Part shown: positions 30,856 through 38,484 of the stretch, piece after piece
Layout: every line of letters starts with the position of its first letter
Position numbering within the stretch: the stretch's first letter is position 1
NCBI RefSeq assembly: GCF_014205255.1
Contig: NZ_JACHNE010000001.1
Location: 4,526,001 to 4,590,000, forward strand
Length of the DNA stretch: 64,000 nt
Direction of reading: 5' to 3'
DNA from: Streptomyces caelestis
Lineage (GTDB): Bacteria > Actinomycetota > Actinomycetes > Streptomycetales > Streptomycetaceae
Program-made: the position numbers and the translations under genes
The notes under the pieces: model-generated
What the model was told of the DNA's origin: nothing
The model's database searches: none
The model's input: the letters and a program-made list of their open reading frames with translations, nothing else

Positions 30856-31860
30856 GTGGAGAACCAACGGACGGTGGCCGACGGCATACGGCTGGGCCTG
30901 CGCGCCCTCGTGTACGCCGTCCTCGGCGGCGCCGCGCTGATCGCCATCGGGACGGTCGTGTCGGTGCTCGGGCCGATGCTGGCGCTCGATCTGTACACCC
31001 CACCCGTCGCGGCCTGGTGGACGGTGTTCACCGCGATCACCGTCCAGGGCGTGCCCTTCCTGCTGCTGGGCACGGTCGTGTCGGCGGCGATCGGCGCGTT
31101 CGTGCCCGAGCGGGTGTTCCAGCGGTTGCTGCCCCGCCGTACGGTGCTCGCCGTGCCGGTCGCGGGGGCGGCGGGGGTCGTCCTGCCCGGTTGCGAGTGC
31201 GCGTCCGTGCCGGTGGCGGGCAGCCTCATGCGGCGGGGTGTCGCCCCGGCGGCCGCCCTCGCCTTCCTGCTGTCGGCGCCCGCGATCAACCCCGTCGTCC
31301 TGGTGGCGACCTCCGTCGCCTTCCCCGGGCAGCCGGAGATGGTCCTCGGCCGGCTGGTCGCCTCGCTCGCCACGGCCGTGGTGATGGGCTGGCTGTGGGC
31401 GCGGTTCGGGCGGGAGGAGTGGCTGCGGCCGCCGAAGCGGAGCGCGGCGCACGCCCCGGGCGGTCCGCGTGCCTTCGTCGCCGGGCTTCAGCACGACTTC
31501 CTGCACGCGGGCGGGTTCCTGGTGGTCGGCGCGGCGGCCGCGGCGACGTTCGACATCGTCGTACCGAGGTCGCTGCTGGAGGTGTTCACCGGGTCCGCAT
31601 GGCTGTCCGTGCTGCTCCTGGCGCTGCTGGCGGTCGTGCTGTGCGTGTGCAGTGAGGCCGACGCGTTCGTGGCGGCGTCGCTGAGCGGCTTCTCGCCCAC
31701 CGCGCGGCTGGCGTTCATGGTGGTCGGGCCGATGGTCGACCTGAAGCTGATCGCGCTCCAGACGGGCACGTTCGGCAGGTCCTTCGCGGTGCGGTTCTCC
31801 TCCGCGACCTGGCTGGTGGCCGTCGCGAGCAGCGTCCTGGTGGGGTGGTGGCTGCTGTGA
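30856..31860 (+). CDS. Permease of the DUF318/SO_0444 metal-efflux type
   Basis: A 334-residue integral membrane protein with about eight helices, PF03773 family. The hallmark motifs are LPGCECASVPVAGSLMRRG and LSAPAINPVVLVAT in the first half, and VCSEADAFVAASLSG and VGPMVDLKLIAL in the second, an internally repeated layout. Relatives are linked to divalent-metal (Zn/Cu) movement and are often Zur-controlled. GTG start with GGGGAG upstream. It is coupled to a TIGR03943/DUF1980 gene, the usual partner. No Zur box was recognised upstream. Confidence 0.88.
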   Translation: MENQRTVADGIRLGLRALVYAVLGGAALIAIGTVVSVLGPMLALDLYTPPVAAWWTVFTAITVQGVPFLLLGTVVSAAIGAFVPERVFQRLLPRRTVLAVPVAGAAGVVLPGCECASVPVAGSLMRRGVAPAAALAFLLSAPAINPVVLVATSVAFPGQPEMVLGRLVASLATAVVMGWLWARFGREEWLRPPKRSAAHAPGGPRAFVAGLQHDFLHAGGFLVVGAAAAATFDIVVPRSLLEVFTGSAWLSVLLLALLAVVLCVCSEADAFVAASLSGFSPTARLAFMVVGPMVDLKLIALQTGTFGRSFAVRFSSATWLVAVASSVLVGWWLL

Positions 31861-32579
31861 GGCGCTACGGACCGGCCGTCCTGCTCGCGCTCGTCGGCGC
31901 GGCGATCCTGCGAGTGTCGCTCTTCAGTGACCTGTATCTGCGGTATGTGCAGGCGGGGTTGCGGCCGTATCTGGTGGCGTCGGGGGCGGTGCTGGTGCTG
32001 CTCGCGGTGGTGGTGGGGACGCTGGTGCGCACGGCGGGCGAGCTGGAGAACCCGCACTCCCACCCCGACCACAGCCACGGCCCCGCCGGCCCCCGTGTCG
32101 CCTGGTTCCTCACCCTTCCCGCCCTGGCCCTGCTGCTGTTCCCGCCGCCCGCCCTCGGCTCCTACAGCGCGGAGCGCGAGGCCGCCCAGCGTTCGGCCCG
32201 AGGCATCGGCACCTTCCCGGCGCTGCCGGCCGGGAACCCGCTCGACCTCACCCTCGGGGAGTTCGGCTCCCGGGCGGTCTACGACAGCGGCCGTTCCCTG
32301 CGGGGACGCACGGTCCGGCTCACCGGCTTCGTCACCCGCGACGCCGACGGCACCTGGTACGTCACTCGCCTCCTCGTCTCCTGCTGCGCCGCCGACGCCA
32401 CCACCGCCAAGACCGAGGTGCGCGGCGCCGGCGCCCCGCCCGTCGACACCTGGGTCGCGGTCACCGGCACCTGGCATCCGCAGGGCGAACTCGGCTCGGC
32501 CGCCGCCTGGCCGCCGGTCCTGGACGCCACCTCCGTACAGCGGGTGCGGCAGCCGGACAACCCGTACGAGAAGCGCTGA
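31857..32579 (+). CDS. TIGR03943/DUF1980 permease subunit
   Basis: About 240 residues. Two N-terminal helices come first, then a histidine-rich loop (NPHSHPDHSHGP) likely to bind metal, a third helix (FLTLPALALLLFPPPAL), and a periplasmic DUF1980 domain with an OB-like fold and a conserved SCCAAD motif. It overlaps the permease stop by GTGA, so the two are co-translated; an in-frame GTG at 31845 is an alternative start. The pair probably moves a divalent metal across the membrane or loads surface proteins with it. Confidence 0.85.
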   Translation: MRRYGPAVLLALVGAAILRVSLFSDLYLRYVQAGLRPYLVASGAVLVLLAVVVGTLVRTAGELENPHSHPDHSHGPAGPRVAWFLTLPALALLLFPPPALGSYSAEREAAQRSARGIGTFPALPAGNPLDLTLGEFGSRAVYDSGRSLRGRTVRLTGFVTRDADGTWYVTRLLVSCCAADATTAKTEVRGAGAPPVDTWVAVTGTWHPQGELGSAAAWPPVLDATSVQRVRQPDNPYEKR

Positions 32580-32806
32580 GGGTCATACCGCGGTGACGGC
32601 CCGGCGCACGGGTTTCGCCCCACCTGCCACGGGTAGTCGGGGCACGATTCCGGGAGGACTCGGGGCACGATTTCCGTAAGGGCTCGGAGGCCGCCGCACA
32701 CCGGCCGGCCCGGGCGGGCGGCGCTCACCGGCCCGTCCCGCGTCCAGCGGGGCCGGCCCGGAAGAGCGTCGACGGTGAAGGCCGGTGATCGAAGGAGGCG
32801 GTGGTC

Positions 32807-33589
32807 GTGCGGCCCAGGGACGATCCGCGAGACGCCCCCGGCGGCGACCCCGGTCCCCGCCGCACGGGCGGTGACCTGGACCTGGACGGGATCCGGGCCG
32901 CCGATGCGATCGTCAGGGGCGTGCGCGGCGTCGAGCCCGGAGAGGTCCCGGGCCGGCTGTGCGAGGTGGCGGTCGAGCTGCTGCCGGTGGTCGGCGCGAG
33001 CGTGTCGCTGCGCAGCGAGGGCATGCCCGTCCAGCTGAGCGCCAGCAGCGCGCAGGCCGCGCGTCTGGCGCAGATCCAGGCGACGCTGGGCGACGGCCCC
33101 TGCCAGAGCGCGCTGCACGACGCGGCACCCGTGCTCGCCTGCGACCTGACGACCGGCCGTGACGCCGGCCGCTGGCCGGTCTTCGCCCAGCAGGCGACGG
33201 AGGCCGGGGTACGGGCGGTGTACGCGATGCCGCTGGGCAGCGACTCCGTGTGCGTCGGAACCCTCGACCTGTACCGCGACAGGCCCGGCGGGCTCACCGA
33301 CCGCCAGCTGCACGTGGCCCGGCTCGTGGCCGGTGTGATGACGGTGGCGCTGATGGCGCTGCCGCGCGGGGCCGAGGCCGAGCCGCGGGACGAGGAACCC
33401 TGGCTGAGCGGGCTGGCCGCGGACCACGACGAGGTCTACCAGGCCGTCGGCATGATCATGGCGCAGCTCGGCGTGGACGCCGACGACGCGCTCGCACGGC
33501 TGCGGGCCGACGCCTTCGCACGCGGCTGCACGGCCCTGGACGCGGCACGCGAGGTGATCGCCCACCGGAGGCGTTTCGAACGGTACTGA
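32807..33589 (+). CDS. GAF-ANTAR domain RNA-binding regulator
   Basis: A 260-residue regulator. Residues about 40-185 are a GAF sensor domain (LLPVVGASVSL, LGDGPCQSALHD, WPVFAQQA). The C-terminal 60 residues are ANTAR, which binds paired hairpins in nascent RNA to cause antitermination (YQAVGMIMAQLGVDADDAL, LRADAFARG, AAREVI). AAGGAGG at 32792 favours the GTG at 32807 over the GTG six bases earlier. It is monocistronic; about 225 bp upstream hold two copies of TCGGGGCACGATT. Its RNA targets are not visible here. Confidence 0.88.
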   Translation: MRPRDDPRDAPGGDPGPRRTGGDLDLDGIRAADAIVRGVRGVEPGEVPGRLCEVAVELLPVVGASVSLRSEGMPVQLSASSAQAARLAQIQATLGDGPCQSALHDAAPVLACDLTTGRDAGRWPVFAQQATEAGVRAVYAMPLGSDSVCVGTLDLYRDRPGGLTDRQLHVARLVAGVMTVALMALPRGAEAEPRDEEPWLSGLAADHDEVYQAVGMIMAQLGVDADDALARLRADAFARGCTALDAAREVIAHRRRFERY

Positions 33590-33638
33590 AGGCTGGCCGG
33601 TGAGGCTTGGACCGGTACCGAGGCCTGGCCGGTAGCCG

Positions 33639-34442
33639 TCAGATCCGGGCCCGCCCCTGCTTCCTGATCTCGGACAGGCGCTGCGCCCCGACCTCCACGG
33701 TCTGCCGCGTGACCTCCTCGTCCACCTCGCCGAGGCCGGCGTTGGTGAGCGTGATCGTCTCCTCCCCGACCCGCACGGCGGCGAGGTCCATCGTGAGGTA
33801 CGTCAGCTCTCCCTCCTCCGTCTCGCCGGCCAGGGTGACCCGCAGGGCCTGCCGGGCGTCGCCCACCGGCGGCAGCCGTGTGTCGCTGACCTGGACGGCC
33901 TGGACGCCGCCGCGCGTGGTCGCGGCCGTGAACTCGCCGCACTTCCCCGGCAGCGACTTCAGCCAGTCCAGGGTGCGGTCGACGTCCGCCGGGGGGTGGG
34001 CGGCGACGTGGTAGCGCAACTGGGCGTCGGTGCCGGCGTCGTCGAACGCGACCGTCGCCCGCGGGCCGGCCGGGGCACCGAAGAGTTCCTCCGTGTAGAG
34101 GGCGTCGAGCAGCCGCTGGCAGTCACGGTCCTCCGTGGTCCCCTTGAGCAGCCCGTCCCGCCAGGTCCTGGCACCCCGCGTCGGCCCCCACGGCTCCCCC
34201 AGATCGACCGCGGTGATCAGTGCAGCCTGGGCCTGGGCCTGGGTGAGACCGGCCCCGGAACCCGCGGGCCGTTCGCCGGCGGGCGACGCGCCGGTGGGGG
34301 TGGCGGAGGCGGAGAACCACCGTGGCCGCGGCTCGTCCTGGAGGGAACAGGCGGCCGTGGCCAGCAGGGCGGTCACGGACAGCGCGGAGGCGAGGAGAGC
34401 GCGGGCACCTGGGGCGCGTCGGCCGGCCGGAGGGTGGGTCAT
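33639..34442 (-). CDS. Lipoprotein
   Basis: A 267-residue exported lipoprotein, ATG at 34442 with AGGAGG upstream. The signal peptide (ARALLASALSVTALLATAAC) carries the lipobox cysteine at about residue 32. The mature part begins with a Pro/Ala/Ser linker and then a compact alpha/beta domain with two cysteines (DRDCQRLL, PGKCGEF), likely one disulfide. It resembles the LpqN/PknH-sensor-like lipoproteins of actinobacteria, with an odd lack of tryptophan-rich motifs. Function unknown. Confidence 0.75.
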   Translation of the reverse strand: MTHPPAGRRAPGARALLASALSVTALLATAACSLQDEPRPRWFSASATPTGASPAGERPAGSGAGLTQAQAQAALITAVDLGEPWGPTRGARTWRDGLLKGTTEDRDCQRLLDALYTEELFGAPAGPRATVAFDDAGTDAQLRYHVAAHPPADVDRTLDWLKSLPGKCGEFTAATTRGGVQAVQVSDTRLPPVGDARQALRVTLAGETEEGELTYLTMDLAAVRVGEETITLTNAGLGEVDEEVTRQTVEVGAQRLSEIRKQGRARI

Positions 34443-34650
34443 CGCAAGGGCCTCCTGCGGGGAGTTCCTGGAGGGGCCTCGGGAGGGGGGCGGGCGCTCC
34501 AAGATCGGTACGTGCTCTTACGGCACCACCGCGACGGGCGGCACACCAGCGCGACGGGCTGTTCGGGTGAGGGAGGGGGAGGCGTACGCCTCGCGGGCGA
34601 CCGCGAAAAGCCGTCGCCCCGCGGACCGGACTCCTGTTACGGTCACGCCC

Positions 34651-34713
34651 ATGAAGCGCGCCCAGCCGTTCCCGTCTCTCACGACGACGCCGGAGAGTGT
34701 CCCGGCGCGCTGA
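34651..34713 (+). CDS. Threonine-rich leader peptide of the ThrRS attenuator
   Basis: A 20-codon frame (MKRAQPFPSLTTT, then PESVPAR) with three consecutive ACG threonine codons at 34681-34689. A -10-like TACGGT ends 7 nt before the ATG and there is no ribosome binding site, so the transcript is probably leaderless. A threonyl-tRNA synthetase gene follows after a terminator, so stalling at the Thr codons when charged tRNA-Thr is scarce is the expected signal. Confidence 0.75.
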   Translation: MKRAQPFPSLTTTPESVPAR

Positions 34714-34730
34714 CAGCTGACGCAGATGTC

Positions 34731-34762
34731 CGAAGCCCCGGGGCGAGTGCCCCGGGGCTTCG
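34731..34762 (+). terminator. Attenuator terminator upstream of ThrRS
   Basis: A perfect 14-bp stem (CGAAGCCCCGGGGC with GCCCCGGGGCTTCG) and 4-nt GAGT loop lies between the Thr-rich leader peptide and the synthetase start, in the right order for transcription attenuation. Confidence 0.85.
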
Positions 34763-34796
34763 TCGTGGTGCTCGCCTCAGACCCGAGGAGCCCACC

Positions 34797-36017
34797 ATGC
34801 ACGACCACCGACGGCTCGGCCGTGAACTGAACCTCTTCGACACCGACCCGCTGATGGGCGCGGGGCTGCCGTACTGGCTGCCCGACGGCGCGATCGTGCG
34901 GCACACCCTGGAGGAGTACGTCCGCGAGGCGGAACAGCGGGCCGGCTACCGGCACGTGTACTCGCCCGTCCTCGGAAAACGCGAGCTGTACGAGATCTCC
35001 GGGCACTGGGACCACTACAGCGAGGACATGTTCCCGCCGATGGACCTCGGCTCGGAACAGGTCCTGCTGCGCCCGAGCCTGTGCCCCCACCACGCCCTCA
35101 TCTACCGCTCCCGCTCCCACAGCTACCGCGAACTGCCCCTCCGCATGGCCGAGGTGGGCGGCATGTACCGCTCGGAGCTGTCCGGCGTCCTCGGCGGCCT
35201 GACCCGGGTACGGGCCATCACCCTCAACGACGCGCACATCTTCTGCACCCTGGAGCAGGCCGTCGAGGAGGCGCGGGCCGCGCTGGAACTGATCGGCCGC
35301 GCCTACGCGGACCTGGGTATCCGCGCGGCCCGCCACCGTCTCTCCCTGCCCGGCGAGGGCGGCAAGTACGTGGCGGACCCGGAGCTGTGGCGGCGGGCCA
35401 CCGCCCTGCTGCGCGAAGTCCTCGACGGCTCCGGCATCCCGTATGAGGCCGCCGAGGGCGAGGCGGCCTTCTACGGCCCGAAGATCGATGTGCAGATCGC
35501 CGACCCCGCCGGGCGGGAGGCCACCCTCTCCACCGTCCAGATCGACTTCCACCAGCCCGAACGCTTCGACCTGCACTACATCGGCCCCGACGGAGCGAAG
35601 CACCGCCCGGTCATGGTGCACCGCAGCGTCATCGGCAGCGTGGAACGGGCTGTCGCCCACCTCGTCGAGGCCCACGGCGGAGCCTTCCCGCCCTGGCTGG
35701 CCCCGGTGCAGCTGGTGGTGCTCCCGGTGGCGGACGAACAGGCGGGCCACGCCCACGACCTCGTCCGCCGCGCCCGCGGACTCGGCCTGCGCGCCGAGGT
35801 CTGCGACCCCGGCCAGGGCACCCTCGCCGCCCGTATCCGCGCGGCTCGACTGGTCCCGTACCAGGCGGTGATCGGCGGCCGGGAGGCCGCAGCGGACCAG
35901 GTGGCACCGCGCCTGCGGGACGGGCGGCGGCCGGGCGCCCTGCCCGCCGCCGAGTTCCTGCGGCGTATCGCGGACCGGGTGGCGGCTCGCGGAACCGGCC
36001 TGTGGGAGGCGGCGTAA
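34797..36017 (+). CDS. Short threonyl-tRNA synthetase (no editing domain)
   Basis: A 406-residue class II synthetase that keeps only the catalytic core and anticodon domain; standard ThrRS is about 640-660 residues. It has no TGS or editing (N2) domain. Zinc and active-site motifs are present (SLCPHHALIY, YRSELSG, FYGPKIDVQI, MVHRSVIGSVER), and the C-terminal 100 residues are the HGTP anticodon fold. ATG with GAGGAG. A second, shortened ThrRS suggests an auxiliary copy, for stress or for resistance to a ThrRS-targeting antibiotic such as borrelidin; that is inference. Controlled by the attenuator upstream. Confidence 0.92.
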   Translation: MHDHRRLGRELNLFDTDPLMGAGLPYWLPDGAIVRHTLEEYVREAEQRAGYRHVYSPVLGKRELYEISGHWDHYSEDMFPPMDLGSEQVLLRPSLCPHHALIYRSRSHSYRELPLRMAEVGGMYRSELSGVLGGLTRVRAITLNDAHIFCTLEQAVEEARAALELIGRAYADLGIRAARHRLSLPGEGGKYVADPELWRRATALLREVLDGSGIPYEAAEGEAAFYGPKIDVQIADPAGREATLSTVQIDFHQPERFDLHYIGPDGAKHRPVMVHRSVIGSVERAVAHLVEAHGGAFPPWLAPVQLVVLPVADEQAGHAHDLVRRARGLGLRAEVCDPGQGTLAARIRAARLVPYQAVIGGREAAADQVAPRLRDGRRPGALPAAEFLRRIADRVAARGTGLWEAA

Positions 36018-36067
36018 GGTCGCTCGTGCGAAAGCCCAGCGCGGGAACAGTGGAAGGAGCCACCGCC

Positions 36068-37024
36068 GTGACGGACGGTCAGCGTATCCCGGTGATCATC
36101 GACTGCGACACGGGCGTCGACGACGCCCTCGCCCTGCTGTTCGCCGTACGGCACCCGGCGCTCGACGTGCGGGCGATCACCTGCGTGGCCGGGAACACGG
36201 ACGTGGACGGTGTGGTCCGCAACACCCTGACCGTGCTGGAGGTGGCCGGCGCCGGGGACATTCCCGTCGCCCGGGGTGCCGAGCGTCCGCTGATCGAGCC
36301 CGTACGGACGGCACGGCATGTGCACGGGCAGGACGGAATGGGGGATCTGGGGCTGCCCGCGCCGACCCGCGTGCCGGTCGACGTGGACGCGGTGACGCTG
36401 CTGCGTCGCGAGATCCTCGCCTCGCCGAGGCCGGTCACGCTCATTCCCCTGGCGCCCCTGACGAACATCGCGCTGCTGCTGCGGACGCATCCCGAGGTGA
36501 CCCGCAACATCGAGCGGATCGTGTTCATGGGCGGCGCGGTGGCGACCGGGAACGCCACGCCGGTCGCGGAGTTCAACGTGTGGCACGACCCTGAGGCGGC
36601 GGCGGTGCTGCTCACCGCGGGGGTGCCGATCACGATGTACGGGCTGGACGTGTTCAAGAAGGTGCTGGTGCCGGCGGGGGAGGTGCAGCGGCTGCGGGCG
36701 AGTGCGGATCCGAGTCTGCGGATGGCCGGTGAGCTGCTCGCCCACCGGGATCCGGCCACGTCGGGGGATCCCACGCCCATGGGCGGACTCGGTGACGCGG
36801 GTGCGGTCTGCGCGGTCGTCGACCCGAAGGGGCTGACCACGGAGCGGCTGCCGGTCGAGGTCGTTCTGGCCCCTGGGCCCGCCCGTGGCCAGACGATCGT
36901 CGACCGGCGGCCGCGGCTCGGGGAGTCCGAGATCCACGAGGGCATGCGCGAGCAGCCGCTGGTGGAGGTGGCGTTGGACGTGGACGTGGAGCGGTACGTG
37001 AGTCTGTACCTGGAGACGGTCTAG
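36068..37024 (+). CDS. Inosine-uridine-preferring nucleoside hydrolase
   Basis: A 318-residue calcium-dependent N-ribosidase that cleaves nucleosides to base and ribose for salvage. The metal-binding DCDTGVDDALAL motif is at the N-terminus. VAGNTDVDGVVRNTL, LIPLAPLTNIAL, MGGAVATGNATPVAEFN and the histidine-bearing HDPEAA match the family. The GTG at 36068 follows GGAAGGAG at 8 nt and is chosen over the listed upstream start. It ends before a very large hairpin. Confidence 0.92.
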   Translation: MTDGQRIPVIIDCDTGVDDALALLFAVRHPALDVRAITCVAGNTDVDGVVRNTLTVLEVAGAGDIPVARGAERPLIEPVRTARHVHGQDGMGDLGLPAPTRVPVDVDAVTLLRREILASPRPVTLIPLAPLTNIALLLRTHPEVTRNIERIVFMGGAVATGNATPVAEFNVWHDPEAAAVLLTAGVPITMYGLDVFKKVLVPAGEVQRLRASADPSLRMAGELLAHRDPATSGDPTPMGGLGDAGAVCAVVDPKGLTTERLPVEVVLAPGPARGQTIVDRRPRLGESEIHEGMREQPLVEVALDVDVERYVSLYLETV

Positions 37025-37040
37025 CGCTCCCCGTTCCGGT

Positions 37041-37085
37041 ACCCCGCCCTGGCGGGTCCCTGGTGGGACGCCGGCAGGGCGGGGT
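37041..37085 (+). terminator. Terminator of the nucleoside hydrolase
   Basis: An outer 11-bp perfect stem (ACCCCGCCCTG with CAGGGCGGGGT) encloses an inner GTCCC-TGGT-GGGAC stem. It lies 17 bp after the stop. Confidence 0.8.
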
Positions 37086-37138
37086 GTGCGCAACCCGGCG
37101 CGACGGGGTGCCGCTTCTTTGGGAAGGACGCCGCCCCA

Positions 37139-37196
37139 GCGGCACGACTGCCCGCGGCTCAGCGGATTCGCGGCACGACGGGCCGCGGCTGAGGGG
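37139..37196. repeat. Imperfect 27-bp direct repeat
   Basis: GCGGCACGACTGCCCGCGGC (37139) recurs 31 bp later as GCGGCACGACGGGCCGCGGC, in the spacer between convergent genes. Function unknown; it may add to transcription termination. Confidence 0.5.
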
Positions 37197-37227
37197 GCGG
37201 CGGCCCGTCGTGAGGTGGTTCAGGTGT

Positions 37228-38166
37228 CTACGCGTTGCGCTTTGCCGCGCGGCGGCGGGTCGTGAGGACGAGGGCCGCGCCGCCGGCCAGGAGGGCCGCC
37301 GCGCCGATGGCGATCGGGCCCGTGCTGCTGTTGGCGCCCGTTTCGGCCAGGTCGCCGCCACCGCCGTTCGGCTTGGGGGCAGGGGGTGTCGTCGACTCGG
37401 AGGCGGACGGGGTGGGGGTGTCCGTGTCCGTGGCGGGGGGCGTCGAGGGCTCGGCGGGCTCCGACGGGGTGGCCGGCGGTGTGGTCTCCTCGGCCGGCTC
37501 CGACGGGGTGGCCGGGGGCGTCGAGCTCGCCGGGGGCTCCGCCGGCGGGGGCGTCGTCGTGCAGTCCTTCGTGCCGCCGTTCCAGGCCGCGATCAGCTTG
37601 TCCTTGATGACCGGACGGTCGGGACCCTTGGGCAGCTCGCCGTGCTCGAAGCCGTCCTTCGCGTCGAGGTCGCCGTCGAACTTCACCGCGCCCCGGTAGA
37701 GGTCGATCTGCCCGAAGCAGCCCTTGTCCGGGATGGCGATGTCGAGCGAGTCGGTGCCGCCCGGCTTGACCGTCACCGTGTCGAAGTCGACGAACACCTG
37801 CTCGCCGGAGGTCTCGAAGGTCGCGCCGTGCGCGAGGTAGGAGGCCAGGGAGGCCGTGCACGTCGTCGCGTCACCGGCCGTGCGGACCTTGATGTGGACC
37901 TTGCCGTCCTCGGTCGGCTTCAGGTTCTGGTCGTCGACCTTCACCGAGTCGTAGAAGTTCGTGCCGTCGAGCGAGAACTGGCAGCGGTCGGTCCCGGTCT
38001 CCGTGCCCGCACCGGTCCCGGGCTTGTAGGTGCCGCCGGACGACCAGCCGTCCCCGCCGGGCGTACCGGTGGCGAACGCGGTGGTGGCGGATGCGGCGCA
38101 CAGGGCGAGGGCCGCGGCGCCCGTCCCCAGCAGGCGGCGCGCGGTGACACGTCTCGCTATGGACAT
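37228..38166 (-). CDS. LAETG-anchored cell-surface protein
   Basis: A 312-residue surface protein, ATG at 38166. A signal peptide (LLGTGAAALALCAASATTAFA) is followed by an Ig-like domain of about 170 residues with three or four cysteines. A Pro/Thr/Ser/Glu-rich stalk contains PPATPSEPAE repeats. The C-terminus has LAETG, a membrane helix (PIAIGAAALLAGGAALVL) and TRRRAAKR. LAxTG is the class E sortase signal of Streptomyces. It looks like a surface display or adhesion protein. No sortase gene lies in the window. Confidence 0.88.
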   Translation of the reverse strand: MSIARRVTARRLLGTGAAALALCAASATTAFATGTPGGDGWSSGGTYKPGTGAGTETGTDRCQFSLDGTNFYDSVKVDDQNLKPTEDGKVHIKVRTAGDATTCTASLASYLAHGATFETSGEQVFVDFDTVTVKPGGTDSLDIAIPDKGCFGQIDLYRGAVKFDGDLDAKDGFEHGELPKGPDRPVIKDKLIAAWNGGTKDCTTTPPPAEPPASSTPPATPSEPAEETTPPATPSEPAEPSTPPATDTDTPTPSASESTTPPAPKPNGGGGDLAETGANSSTGPIAIGAAALLAGGAALVLTTRRRAAKRNA

Positions 38167-38271
38167 AGGGGTATCCCGTTTCTTGGCGTGTGCCGGAACC
38201 CGGGTGGCGGCAGGCGGGCAGCGCGCAGCGCGCGGCTGCGGGGGCCGCACCGGGGTGAGCGGTCTGAGAAA

Positions 38272-38303
38272 CACTGGGCTCATTGGTCTCATGAGCCTCA
38301 GTG
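38272..38303. repeat. Inverted repeat upstream of the LAETG gene
   Basis: GGCTCAT and ATGAGCC are perfect complements around 7 bp, extended outward by CACTG/CAGTG with one bulge. It lies 110 bp upstream of the surface-protein start and 180 bp from the GH13 start, so it could serve either. Nothing else was recognised between 38304 and 38484. Confidence 0.5.
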
Positions 38304-38484
38304 CGCCCCCATCGTGGCCGGGCCGCAGCAGGCTGTCAACCTGCGGGTATACAAAGGAAGTTCCTCCGCCATCACACTTTCATCACAGCGGGAATGGATC
38401 ACTCCGATCAACGCGATGGTTCCTTTTTCCGGCATTCTGGACAGATTCAATGCTGTCGCCCGTATGCCCTGCGAAGGAGACCGC

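Noticed and set aside
37063..38484. A 470-codon extension upstream of the GH13 gene
   Set aside because: Overlaps the LAETG gene in antisense; GTG 38485 has a proper ribosome binding site and the family N-terminus.
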